A program made the translations under genes and the position numbers. The notes below the pieces were generated by a model. It ran no database searches and was not told where the DNA came from. It was given only the letters and a program-made list of their open reading frames with translations. A stretch of DNA of 64,000 bases from Verrucomicrobia subdivision 3 bacterium UBA693 (GTDB lineage Bacteria > Verrucomicrobiota > Verrucomicrobiia > Limisphaerales > UBA8199). Below, one piece after another: positions 25,014 through 32,875 of the stretch (position 1 is the first letter of the stretch; the number at the start of each line of letters is the position of its first letter). The stretch covers positions 1 through 64,000 of the forward strand of contig DBMR01000059.1 of the NCBI GenBank assembly GCA_002298785.1, read 5' to 3'.

Positions 25014-25505
25014 ATGATAAACCGAGTGACAGGTGAAATCGATTTTAGCGACGGTCTTCGAATCCTCCCTCATTGCACGGTGAATTCCTTGTCGACGGCG
25101 CCTGAAAGGCCATTGAAAGGTCAAATCCAGAAGCTCTCACTTAGAGATTGGAAACGCCACGTGCTTGGTTCTCACTCCTCGGAACATGGAGACTTTGAGG
25201 TCGAAGCGCTTTCGGCAGATGACGATTGCGTTCACGTGGTGCTCCTATCGCACCAACACCGCTTTTATGAGGCGGGCACCTCCGAGGATGCGGAACGAAG
25301 AGCATTTCACGAGGGTGTCGTCGCTTCGGATCTCGGCGGGCAGAGAGAGTTCGCTTGGGGTGAGGTCATTTGTCGCTTGGAAATGCCTGCCAACAAAGAC
25401 TGGCTCGTCGTTGCCTACAATCGACAGCCGAGAGTGCCTCTGCCCGAGAAGACCGTCCTCTTACGCTTATGTGCGCAAGAAAGGCTACCCGACTTTGATA
25501 TTTGA
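25014..25505 (+). CDS. Hypothetical protein, 163 aa, co-transcribed with the acetyltransferase
   Basis: The start is chosen at the ATG at 25014, one base after the acetyltransferase stop, because GAGGAT lies 8 bases upstream. The protein begins MINRVTGEIDFSDGLRI and is predicted to be soluble with mixed alpha/beta texture (VHVVLLSHQHRFYEA, DWLVVAYNRQPRVPLP). The 'TGEIDF' opening occurs in scattered small proteins, some of which accompany toxins as immunity proteins, but that is a weak hint. No family assigned. Confidence 0.6.
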   Translation: MINRVTGEIDFSDGLRILPHCTVNSLSTAPERPLKGQIQKLSLRDWKRHVLGSHSSEHGDFEVEALSADDDCVHVVLLSHQHRFYEAGTSEDAERRAFHEGVVASDLGGQREFAWGEVICRLEMPANKDWLVVAYNRQPRVPLPEKTVLLRLCAQERLPDFDI

Positions 25506-26084
25506 GCAGCCTGCACTCCCATCAGAATTAATTCTCGGGGCATTCGGTCGTTCTGTAAGCAGCTGGAACCCAGAAACACCTGCATCAACCCGGCCAGATA
25601 TAATCCGGCCGGACGTAAACGGAAACCCGACTCCACTGGCCGGCAAGGTGCAGGAAATTGCGTCGGCAAAACTTAGCAAAATCCTGCCTCGAAAGTCTGA
25701 ATCCGCCAACCAATCTTAGCCTTGGCCTTCTGGCAGCACTTTCTGCTCGTTCCAGTTCCTCCAATAAACGAATAAAAGGCATTTTCACCGGGAGAACCCG
25801 AATCTTCTTCGACTGTGTCCACGCAATGTAGGTCTTTTGCATGAACTGTGGTTTGGCTACCATTTGCCGACGTTCCGAGGGAATTACATGGTCCGGCTTA
25901 GCCCGAAAGCCAAGGGTTTAAACTGTCTGATGAGGATTCGGATGGTCTACTGGTGGAACAGTCCTACACAACCGAATTCAACCCAAAAAGTGGCAAAGAA
26001 GTGGCAAAGCAACCCATGAAATGTCGACGTAATATTGCGCTTTAGACCTGCATTCAAGGCCTGATAGTGAGGGGTCCTATGAGA
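25506..26084. other. Non-coding or decayed stretch beside tRNA-Ile
   Basis: About 580 bases with no convincing intact gene. A minus-strand frame (25585-25863) has no family resemblance. One plus-strand stretch (25902-26045) looks like a coding remnant and is listed separately. It contains a short tandem repeat of AGTGGCAAAG (25989-25998 and 26000-26009). This is the expected insertion side of the tRNA gene. Confidence 0.4.
25902..26045 (+). pseudogene. Possible coding remnant next to the tRNA gene
   Basis: A 47-codon open stretch lacking a start codon and ending in TAG at 26043-26045. It reads with protein-like composition (KLSDEDSDGLLVEQSYTTEF then NPKSGKEVAKQPMKC). It may be the tail of a lost gene, for example a recombinase, or noise. 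No homologue is recognised. Confidence 0.2.
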
Positions 26085-26160
26085 TGGTGGGCCCAGAGGG
26101 ATTTGAACCCCCGACCAAGCGATTATGAGTCGCCTGCTCTAACCACTGAGCTATGGGCCC
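26085..26160 (-). tRNA. tRNA-Ile (CAU anticodon, lysidine-modified type)
   Basis: Cloverleaf on the minus strand: acceptor GGGCCCA/TGGGCCC, D-arm AGCTCAGTGGTTAGAGC, anticodon arm GCGACTCATAATCGC with CAT, T-arm GGGGGTTCAAATCCC, and an encoded CCA at 26085-26087. The body is nearly identical to the E. coli minor tRNA-Ile (ileX), not to tRNA-Met, so the C34 should be converted to lysidine by TilS to read AUA. The 3' end points left, toward the accessory region. Confidence 0.93.
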
Positions 26161-26717
26161 GGAGAAGCTACGCACACAACTTTGCCCGGGGCGGCTCGCG
26201 CGGCAAGTCTTTTTCGAAAGAGATCGGCGGTAATCGGGTTGCCTTGCCAGAACTGTTTTCTGTGATGGAATTCGGGAAATACCCATCGTTGCCATCCGGG
26301 GAATGCGACCTGGAAATGGAGATCATAACGATGGTTATACCTGGACTGACCGAGCACCAAGTGCGGCTCCTTGGTTTTGTCGAGCAGAGCGGGCTTGCGG
26401 TGGTGATATCGGATGCGCAATAGGCTTTCCGCGCTGCATTTTGAGACAAAAATGAGTCAATTATCAGGCTTGCGCTGGCCTCCAGGATAGATACTTTGAG
26501 GGTAGAGTTTTACCCAATTTACGCGCTATGCAGCTCCGAAACTGCCATCATTCCCGGGGGATCCCCGGGGCGATAATCCGAACTTACCCCGATTTTTCCC
26601 GGGGTGGAGTTGTGTCATGGTGGCGTCGTTGTGATTGCGGATCAGACCAGCACGAACGCGAGCGGCCGGGAAAACCTGGCCCGGTCCACCCCAATCCCCG
26701 CGAAAACTAGAGATACC
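26161..26717. other. Intergenic region upstream of the RCC1 gene
   Basis: About 550 bases with no believable gene. The ORF on the plus strand is an artefact running antisense through the tRNA. The 3' part has three C/G-rich CCCGGGG-type motifs (26552-26607), including a GGGGATCCCC palindrome. No confident promoter. Confidence 0.4.
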
Positions 26718-27701
26718 ATGGAAACTGTAACCTCGGTCAAAGCCAGTTCAAAAATTTCCTCCTTATTTGCCATGCTGCTGACGGTCGGTGTCAGCCTAAC
26801 CGGCCTTGGGCTAGCGCAAGCCGGCACGCGAGTGGTGACCTGGGGTGATCTTAACTCCAACCTGCCCACACCCTCCGCTTATCGCAAGGATGGGGCGGTA
26901 ATCGGAGTTTCCGCCGGTAGTTTCCACAGCGTGATGCTGAAAAGCGATGGCACGGTGACGGCGGTTGGCGACAATACCTGGGGACAGTGCGACGTGCCGG
27001 ACGTGATTCGACGCTTGCGCGCCTCGAGCGTAGTGGCGGGGAACGTGCACAACGTCGCGCTGCTAAAGAACGGGACCGTCGTTGCCTGGGGAGAATCGAC
27101 CGGCCCCTGGGGCAGCTATGGGCAATCCCAGGTCCCGGCCAAGCTCAAGAGCGTGGTGGCGGTCGCTGCCGGCGCGGTACACAGCCTGGCTTTAAAGCGA
27201 AATGGCACCGTGGTGGCCTGGGGATTCAACAAATATGGCCAGTGCGATGTCCCAGAGGGGTTGGATCGGGTCGTCGATATTGCCGGGGGAATGTATCACA
27301 GCCTCGCCTTGCGGCGTGACGGTACGGTGGTTGCCTGGGGCAATAACAGTATGGGGCAGTGCAATGTCCCGGCGAATTTGAACCGGGTGGTCGCGATCGC
27401 CGCCGGGGGCCTGCACAGCGTCGCTCTGCGCGCCGATGGCACAGTGGTCACCTGGGGTGGTTATGGACGGATCGTGGCGCAGTCACCCATTGGATTGAGC
27501 AATGTGGTGGCGATCGCCACGGGCGATTTCCACAGCGTGGCGGTGAAACGGGATGGGACCGTGGTGGCCTGGGGATTCAACGACTTTGGCCAATGCAACG
27601 TCCCGCAAGGGCTCAGGAACGTGACGGACATCGCGGTGCGCGGCAATCATAGCATGGTTCTAATTAATGATCGCTCTTTGAGGACCTCCATTCTGCAGTA
27701 A
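26718..27701 (+). CDS. Secreted RCC1-repeat (regulator of chromosome condensation-like) beta-propeller
   Basis: 327 residues from the ATG at 26718. An N-terminal signal peptide ends near LGLAQAG. It has seven or so repeats of the RCC1 type: 'V.aiaaG..HSlaLk.dGtVvaWG.n..GQc.vP', for example AVAAGAVHSLALKRNGTVVAWG and VDIAGGMYHSLALRRDGTVVAW (each only partly quoted here), so a seven-bladed propeller. RCC1-like propellers in bacteria are mostly secreted and of unknown binding partner. The repeats are close enough in sequence to suggest recent internal duplication. It is monocistronic, with a terminator downstream on the opposite strand. Confidence 0.85.
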   Translation: METVTSVKASSKISSLFAMLLTVGVSLTGLGLAQAGTRVVTWGDLNSNLPTPSAYRKDGAVIGVSAGSFHSVMLKSDGTVTAVGDNTWGQCDVPDVIRRLRASSVVAGNVHNVALLKNGTVVAWGESTGPWGSYGQSQVPAKLKSVVAVAAGAVHSLALKRNGTVVAWGFNKYGQCDVPEGLDRVVDIAGGMYHSLALRRDGTVVAWGNNSMGQCNVPANLNRVVAIAAGGLHSVALRADGTVVTWGGYGRIVAQSPIGLSNVVAIATGDFHSVAVKRDGTVVAWGFNDFGQCNVPQGLRNVTDIAVRGNHSMVLINDRSLRTSILQ

Positions 27702-27769
27702 TTGGTGGTTGGTGGATCGGGCCACCCAAGGCAGGCCAACTTGTTCTTCTAATATTCTGTAGCCGACAC

Positions 27770-27802
27770 AAAAAAGGCCGCATCCTTTCGGGTGCGGCCT
27801 TT
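27770..27802 (-). terminator. Rho-independent terminator of the FKBP gene
   Basis: On the minus strand, GGCCGCACCC-GAAA-GGATGCGGCC forms a long stem with a GAAA loop followed by TTTTTT. It lies directly downstream of the FKBP stop (27820). The plus-strand tail is shorter, so it may also work weakly for the RCC1 gene. Confidence 0.85.
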
Positions 27803-27819
27803 ACGATTGTTTGAAGTGA

Positions 27820-28716
27820 TTACTTCTTTTCCTGGTCGGCCTTCTTCTGCTTGGCGGCTTCTTCCGCCGCCATCCGAGCGGCGTCTTCAGGTTTGATCAC
27901 CTCGATCTTCGCGCCCTTCTTCAATTCATCGGCGGAAGGCACGCGAATGATATCGCTGGTGAGCGGTTGGGCCGGGGCGGGAGGAGCCGGGGCCTCGGAC
28001 GAGAGGAGTTCGACTTCAAAAATCAAGGTCGAGCCGGGTTCGATCAGTGGCCCGGATTGCCGGTCGCCATAAGCCAAGGAGGAAGGGATATAGACTTCAA
28101 ACTTGGAGCCGGTCTTCATTAACTGCAGAGCTTCGGTCCAGCCCCGGATGACCCGGTTGACCTGGAATTTGGCGGCCTGCCCGTGCTTGGCGGAGCTGTC
28201 AAACTCTTTGCCATCGATGAGCGTGCCTTTGTAATTGACGGTCACGGTATCATTGCTGCCGGGAATCGCGCCGGTTCCCTCAGTAATGACTTTGTATTGG
28301 AACTCCGCCGTGGTGCCGTCGGGCAGGGAAACGGATTTCGTTTTGATGCCCTCCTTCGTCTTGTTTTGGGCAAGGAACGCGTCGCCGGCTTTGCGGTTCT
28401 TTTCAGCCTGAACTACCCGCTCTTGCTCCTGCTTTTTTCTGAGTTCCTGCTGGTAGGTCATCATGACTTCCTTGGCCTCGTTTTCGGGCAGCAACGGCGC
28501 TTTGTCCGTCAAGGCATCCTTGATAGCCCCGGCAAGGATGTCCACATCCACATCGAAGCCTGAACGCTTGAGACTTGTACCGATATTCATACCCACGGCA
28601 TAGCTGACCTTGGATTTTTGATCCTTCAGTTCAGGTTGCTTTTCGGCATAGGCGGGTTGCTGCAATATCGCCATGCCGATCCCGGTGGCCACCAATAAGT
28701 TCCATCCAATTTTCAT
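27820..28716 (-). CDS. Periplasmic FKBP-type peptidyl-prolyl isomerase (Mip/FkpA-like)
   Basis: 298 residues. A signal peptide ends at AYAEKQ. An N-terminal helical dimerisation domain (FKBP_N: SYAVGMNIGTSLKRSGFDVD and the long helix EVMMTYQQELRKKQEQERV) is followed by the FKBP domain (about 140-245): DTVTVNYKGTLIDGKEFDSS, FQVNRVIRGWTEALQLMKTG and YIPSSLAYGDR, GSTLIFEVELL. The catalytic pocket residues Y, F, D, W, Y are kept. A C-terminal tail rich in Ala/Lys/Pro is unusual. It assists folding of envelope proteins. Confidence 0.93.
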   Translation of the reverse strand: MKIGWNLLVATGIGMAILQQPAYAEKQPELKDQKSKVSYAVGMNIGTSLKRSGFDVDVDILAGAIKDALTDKAPLLPENEAKEVMMTYQQELRKKQEQERVVQAEKNRKAGDAFLAQNKTKEGIKTKSVSLPDGTTAEFQYKVITEGTGAIPGSNDTVTVNYKGTLIDGKEFDSSAKHGQAAKFQVNRVIRGWTEALQLMKTGSKFEVYIPSSLAYGDRQSGPLIEPGSTLIFEVELLSSEAPAPPAPAQPLTSDIIRVPSADELKKGAKIEVIKPEDAARMAAEEAAKQKKADQEKK

Positions 28717-28865
28717 AAAAATCTTAAATGATTGAGTTTTAGACTCCCACCCGTTTACACCATGACTGTTAAAAGTCCAGTCTCAAAACTCCGCGTGGGT
28801 CGGGGTGCAAAAAAGGGATTAACTCGCTTCCATGGGAGCAGGGACGCTCATTGTGGCACCGCTGA

Positions 28866-30290
28866 TTAGCGGAAAAACAACAGCCACACCACCAACCAAA
28901 TCGGCAGCAGGATGGGCAACGTAAACTTAAGAACATAACTGATGAAGCCCGGCGTGTTGGCCTTTTGCTGTTCAGCGATGGCTTTAACCATGAAATTCGG
29001 TCCGTTACCGATGTAAGTGTTGGCGCCGAAGAACACCGAACCGATACTGATGGCCTGTAAACAGCGGGCGTACACGGGATTATTTAGGAGGACCGCCATG
29101 CCGACCTGGTCCGGGGTTACGGCGGCCCGCTGCAATTCGGCTGGGAACCAGGTTTGCAGCGCCTGAATCGCCTGCCGCATGGTTTCAGTGTCGGACCCGG
29201 CCGAGAGGAAAGCCGGATTAGCTCCGTGCTGTTTCACATACTCTGCTACCGCGGCACAGAGGTCTGCCGGGGCGAATGCCCCCATGGCTGCGCTCAAAAA
29301 GCTCAGATAAGTCGGGGCGTTATCCAGCACGCTGGAAAGACTACCACTACCCCAGTAGAGCAAGGCGGGCTGAGGTTCGCCAAAGCGGGAGGCGTTTGCC
29401 TGGAGCCAATCCAGCGCCGGCATCATCGTCGCGAAAATCCCGACAAACAGCAGCGCCACCTCGATGATGGGATGGAAGCTAAAATCGTTGGCCCGGTGGA
29501 TTTCCTCGCGCGTAGTAAGAAATGAGCCAAAGGCTGCGGAGATCATCAGCGTCTCCCGCAGAAACTTCGGTTCCTCAATGAAAATGGCCGCAAGAACCAC
29601 CGCCAGGAAGATTAGGTTCTTCCCGCCCCGCAGGCGCCATTGCTCTTTCCCGGTTTCCGCCTCGCGCACGTGGGTGGGAGCACGCAGAAAATTACGGCGG
29701 TCCAATCCGTAAAAGACTACCAGGAGCAGTCCGGTGCCGGTCGCCCACATTGGCCAGCAATTCTTGATGACCCACGTAAATGGGACCCCTTTGAGGTATC
29801 CCAGAAATAGCGGAGGATCTCCCACCGGGGTCAGTGCGCCGCCGGCGTTCGAAACGATGAAGATGAAAAAAACGACGTGATGGGCGGTGAGTCGGTATTT
29901 GTTGGCCCGCAACCATGGCCGGATCAGCAGCATCGAAGCGCCAGTGGTGCCCAGCACGTTTGCGATCAAGGCTCCCACCGCAAGAAACAGCACATTTCGA
30001 CCCGGTGTGGCCTCGCCTTTTACGCTGATGTGGATTCCTCCGGAAATGACGAATAACGACCCGATCAGACAAATGAAGCTCAGATACTCCAAACCAGTGT
30101 CGATTACCCGATTCCACGCCTGTAATCCGACCAGGTAATAGCCAAGTGATATCGCCGCAAAACCGAGGCTGACCTTGCCAAAATTCCGGCTCCACCAAGT
30201 GCCAAACCACAGTGGTGCCACTGCGATGGCTGAGAGCAGCAAAGCGAACGGCAAAATCATCCACGGATTTGGGGCTACGTGAGCATCCAC
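28866..30290 (-). CDS. nhaD: NhaD-type Na+/H+ antiporter
   Basis: 474 residues counted from a GTG at 30288-30290. A TTG at 30296 and an ATG at 30260 are alternatives; the GTG keeps the N-terminal NPWMILPFALLL that family members share. About 12 transmembrane helices. The family signature is FIVSNAGGALTPVGDPPLFLG, with GALIANVLGTTGASMLLIRP. The C-terminal half carries SSVLDNAPTYLSFL and FFGANTYIGNGPNFMV. The enzyme exchanges Na+ (or Li+) for H+. It is a single-gene transcript. Confidence 0.88.
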   Translation of the reverse strand: MDAHVAPNPWMILPFALLLSAIAVAPLWFGTWWSRNFGKVSLGFAAISLGYYLVGLQAWNRVIDTGLEYLSFICLIGSLFVISGGIHISVKGEATPGRNVLFLAVGALIANVLGTTGASMLLIRPWLRANKYRLTAHHVVFFIFIVSNAGGALTPVGDPPLFLGYLKGVPFTWVIKNCWPMWATGTGLLLVVFYGLDRRNFLRAPTHVREAETGKEQWRLRGGKNLIFLAVVLAAIFIEEPKFLRETLMISAAFGSFLTTREEIHRANDFSFHPIIEVALLFVGIFATMMPALDWLQANASRFGEPQPALLYWGSGSLSSVLDNAPTYLSFLSAAMGAFAPADLCAAVAEYVKQHGANPAFLSAGSDTETMRQAIQALQTWFPAELQRAAVTPDQVGMAVLLNNPVYARCLQAISIGSVFFGANTYIGNGPNFMVKAIAEQQKANTPGFISYVLKFTLPILLPIWLVVWLLFFR

Positions 30291-30296
30291 CCGCAA

Positions 30297-30643
30297 TCAG
30301 ATAAACTGGCGACCTCCGCAGAGCAATAGTTTTTAGGCTAGAGGCTGTGGCAGTAATGTGCCGTCCACGCTGGGGTTGTGACCCGTTGGGCGGGACAAAT
30401 TGAGCATTGGCAGCGAGCAAATGAAGGACTTGGAGGCAGCACCGAGTTCGGTGGTGAAAGGGTGACATGGCAGCTGGTTCAGCAGCAACAGAAGGAGCCG
30501 TGCAAACCGATTGGATGGGTTGCGGCATAATGCCCGCACTGAATAAAAATCGCCACTGGCGATTTTTGGTTTCCCCGGTGGTTTAGTTTCAAAGCGCTAT
30601 TGGCGAGTTGCTTATACGATAAGAAATTCCTACTAAACTCCTT
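30297..30643. other. Region between nhaD and glnK promoter
   Basis: About 350 bases with no ORF of family quality. The stretch 30304-30540 is followed by a hairpin with T-run (30545-30567) on the plus strand, which suggests an unannotated transcript, maybe a small RNA. A CACCGA-TCGGTG hairpin is visible at about 30448-30461. Confidence 0.35.
30545..30567 (+). terminator. Hairpin with flanking T-run, terminator or enhancer-binding dyad
   Basis: AAAAATCGCC-ACT-GGCGATTTTT is a perfect 10-bp inverted repeat ending in five T, symmetrical, so it can terminate in both directions. It lies about 100 bases upstream of the sigma-54 promoter, so it could equally be a binding site of an NtrC-type activator. 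Confidence 0.6.
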
Positions 30644-30660
30644 TGGCACGAATGGTGCGA
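30644..30660 (+). promoter_or_regulatory. Sigma-54 (RpoN) promoter of glnK-amtB
   Basis: TGGCACGAATGGTGCGA matches the -24/-12 consensus TGGCAC-N5-TTGC: GG and GC are separated by exactly 10 bases. Transcription should begin about 12 bases downstream, leaving a leader of about 80 nt before the glnK ATG. It fits nitrogen-controlled expression of PII and AmtB. Confidence 0.85.
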
Positions 30661-30748
30661 TTGGGTTCTCAGAGGCGCCGGAAGCACGCGCCAAAACAAT
30701 TTACTCCGCGCTGGGCGAAGTAAGAAACGCAGACAAACCCAAAACGTG

Positions 30749-31087
30749 ATGAAAAAAATCGAAGCTATAATCAAACCATTCAAATTGGAGGAGGTGAAGG
30801 ACGCGCTAGGCGAAATCGGTATCGAAGGCATGACTGTCAGCGAGGTCAAGGGATTCGGAAGGCAAAAAGGCCACACCGAGATTTACCGTGGCAGCGAATA
30901 CACGGTGGATTTTTTGCCGAAGATTAAAGTCGAGCTCGTGATCGTGGACGAGAAGCTCGAGGAGGCCATTACCACGATCGTAAAAGCGGCCAAGACGGGC
31001 AAGATCGGTGACGGCAAGGTGTTTGTCTCAAATATTGAAGAAGCCGTTCGAATCCGAACGGAAGAAAAGGGATCGTCGGCGGTCTGA
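30749..31087 (+). CDS. glnK: PII nitrogen regulatory protein GlnK/GlnB
   Basis: 112 residues from the ATG at 30749, the canonical PII length. The signature KGFGRQKGHTEIYRGSEYTV contains the T-loop with the uridylylation Tyr (EYTV, about residue 51), and the C-terminal signature is KTGKIGDGKVFVSNIEEAVR. It binds 2-oxoglutarate and ATP/ADP and controls AmtB by plugging the channel with its T-loop. It is 29 bp upstream of amtB, so GlnK rather than GlnB is the better name. Confidence 0.95.
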   Translation: MKKIEAIIKPFKLEEVKDALGEIGIEGMTVSEVKGFGRQKGHTEIYRGSEYTVDFLPKIKVELVIVDEKLEEAITTIVKAAKTGKIGDGKVFVSNIEEAVRIRTEEKGSSAV

Positions 31088-31116
31088 CAGGTTCAACCAA
31101 TCCAAGAGTAACCCAT

Positions 31117-32598
31117 ATGAAGAAGCTAATATTTAATGCAATTTTGTTTTCTGCGCTGGCGGTCATGACACCGGCGCTGCGAGCTCAGGTCGCGGCGACG
31201 AACGCTCCCGCGGCGGCGGCGCCCGAACGGTCCATTCAAGAACGTCTGGAAGATCTTGAGGCGTATGTGAACAACGGAACGCGAAACGCCAATACCAACA
31301 CGGTTTCCAAGATTGGCGGATCTGGTCCCGGGCATAACGGTTGGATGATGACCAGCTCGGCACTGGTGTTATTCATGACTTTGCCGGGGTTGGCCTTGTT
31401 CTATGGCGGCCTGGTGCGACGCAAGAACGTGCTCTCAGTGTTGGCGCAATGCCTGGGAATCGCCGGCTTGGTGACCATCCTGTGGTGGGCGGTCGGTTAC
31501 TCGATGGCCTTTCACAAGGGTACAGCGATTTTCGGCTATTTCGATTGGGCGTTTCTGAACGGTGTGGATTCCTCGCCGAATGCGGATTATGCCGGCTGGG
31601 TTTCGCATAACGTGTTTTCGATGTATCAGCTCATGTTCGCGATCATTACGCCGGCGCTGATTGTTGGCGCCATCGCCGAGCGCATGAAATTTTCCGCGAT
31701 CCTGTTGTTCGTCACGTTGTGGATGTTCGTAGTCTACTTCCCGCTGGCCCACATGGTCTGGGGAGTGGATGGCCTGATGAACGGCGTCTGGAATGCGGAC
31801 GCGAAGATCAAAGCGATAGATTTTGCGGGGGGCACGGTGGTTCACATGTCCTCTGGTTGGTCCGCCCTGATCCTCTGTTTGATCCTGGGCAAGCGGTTGG
31901 GCTTTGGCAAAGAACCGATGCCGCCGCACAGCATGGTGTTGTGCATGGTGGGTACCGGGATGCTCTGGGTGGGCTGGTATGGGTTCAACGCGGGCAGCGC
32001 GGTCGCGGCTGACGGTCTCGCCGCCAACGCTTTCATGACCACCACGCTGGCGACCGCCACGGCTTCGTTCGTGTGGGCGATGGCGGAGTATCTGCTCCGT
32101 GGAAAACCCAGCATCCTGGGCTTCTGCTCGGGCGCCGTTGCCGGGTTGGTTGTGATCACGCCCGCGTGCGGTTTTGTCACCGCCAACGGGGCGATGGTGA
32201 TTGGAATCCTGGCCGGGTTGGTGCCGTTCTTTGCGTGCTACAAATTGAAAGGCTGGCTCGGATACGACGACGCGCTGGACACCTTCGGCGTGCATGCCGT
32301 CGGTGGCACGATGGGCGCCCTGGTGACCGGGTTCCTGGCGCGCAATTCGGCCAACGCGAATCTGGCCACCAATTTGAAGGACTACGTAAAGGACTCACTG
32401 TTCCAACCGCTGGTATTGGAGCAGATCAAGGCGATCCTCTTGACCCTGGTGCTGGCCATCGTGGGCACGACGATCATCGCGTATGTGGTCAAAGCGGTAA
32501 TCGGTCTGCGGGTATCTGAGGAGACCGAAACCTCCGGCCTGGATCTGGTCGAACATGGCGAAGAGGGTTATCACACTGGCGGTTCTGCGCGGATGTAA
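31117..32598 (+). CDS. amtB: Ammonium transporter AmtB
   Basis: 493 residues. A cleavable signal peptide (ALAVMTPALRAQ) and a hydrophilic linker precede about 11 transmembrane helices. Amt marks: LFYGGLVRRKNVLSVL, TLWMFVVYFPLAHMVWG, FAGGTVVHMSSGWSALI with the first pore His, and DTFGVHAVGGTMGAL with the second pore His. It carries ammonium into the cell and is regulated by GlnK, the gene just upstream. The C-terminal tail has ETSGLDLVEHGEEGYH, which contacts GlnK in homologues. A hairpin follows about 100 bases downstream. Confidence 0.95.
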   Translation: MKKLIFNAILFSALAVMTPALRAQVAATNAPAAAAPERSIQERLEDLEAYVNNGTRNANTNTVSKIGGSGPGHNGWMMTSSALVLFMTLPGLALFYGGLVRRKNVLSVLAQCLGIAGLVTILWWAVGYSMAFHKGTAIFGYFDWAFLNGVDSSPNADYAGWVSHNVFSMYQLMFAIITPALIVGAIAERMKFSAILLFVTLWMFVVYFPLAHMVWGVDGLMNGVWNADAKIKAIDFAGGTVVHMSSGWSALILCLILGKRLGFGKEPMPPHSMVLCMVGTGMLWVGWYGFNAGSAVAADGLAANAFMTTTLATATASFVWAMAEYLLRGKPSILGFCSGAVAGLVVITPACGFVTANGAMVIGILAGLVPFFACYKLKGWLGYDDALDTFGVHAVGGTMGALVTGFLARNSANANLATNLKDYVKDSLFQPLVLEQIKAILLTLVLAIVGTTIIAYVVKAVIGLRVSEETETSGLDLVEHGEEGYHTGGSARM

Positions 32599-32694
32599 GC
32601 GCGACCTCCAGGCGATCGACCGGCAGCCGAGCTTGGGAGTTGCCGGAGTGGGTGGGGAAACTGGTTGACGGACAGGGTTGTTAGGGAAAACGAC

Positions 32695-32724
32695 TGACGG
32701 CGCGGGTGCAAACCCGCGCCGTCA
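32695..32724. terminator. Strong hairpin downstream of amtB (GNRA-like tetraloop)
   Basis: TGACGGCGCGGGT-GCAA-ACCCGCGCCGTCA is a perfect 13-bp stem with a GCAA loop. No T-run follows, so it may be a weak terminator, an RNA-stability element or a REP-like unit. It lies between amtB and the GH106 gene. Confidence 0.55.
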
Positions 32725-32875
32725 ACTTGTACCTGAACGACCACCGGTTAGTTGCGAACCAGGTTGACGAGGGTTGCGAGAGTGCGAAATCCTGGTTGTC
32801 AGAGGTGATCACGCTTGTCACAGTGTGTATATTCCTCCGTTGGCACCCGCTCTGGCGGGGCCGAAGGTTCAGCCT

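Noticed and set aside
26085..26160. Calling the CAT-anticodon tRNA an elongator or initiator tRNA-Met
   Set aside because: The body matches minor tRNA-Ile (lysidine type) almost base for base.
26067..26423. 118-aa plus-strand frame reading RDLNPRPSDYESPALTTEL
   Set aside because: This phrase is the well-known false translation of the antisense strand of a tRNA gene; it overlaps tRNA-Ile exactly.
26551..26607. C/G-rich CCCGGGG-type motifs as a repeat array
   Set aside because: Only three irregular copies with uneven spacing; not a CRISPR or a regular repeat.
31435..32295. 286-aa minus-strand open frame across amtB
   Set aside because: Antisense shadow of amtB; the composition (His/Arg/Gln-rich) is typical of such shadows.
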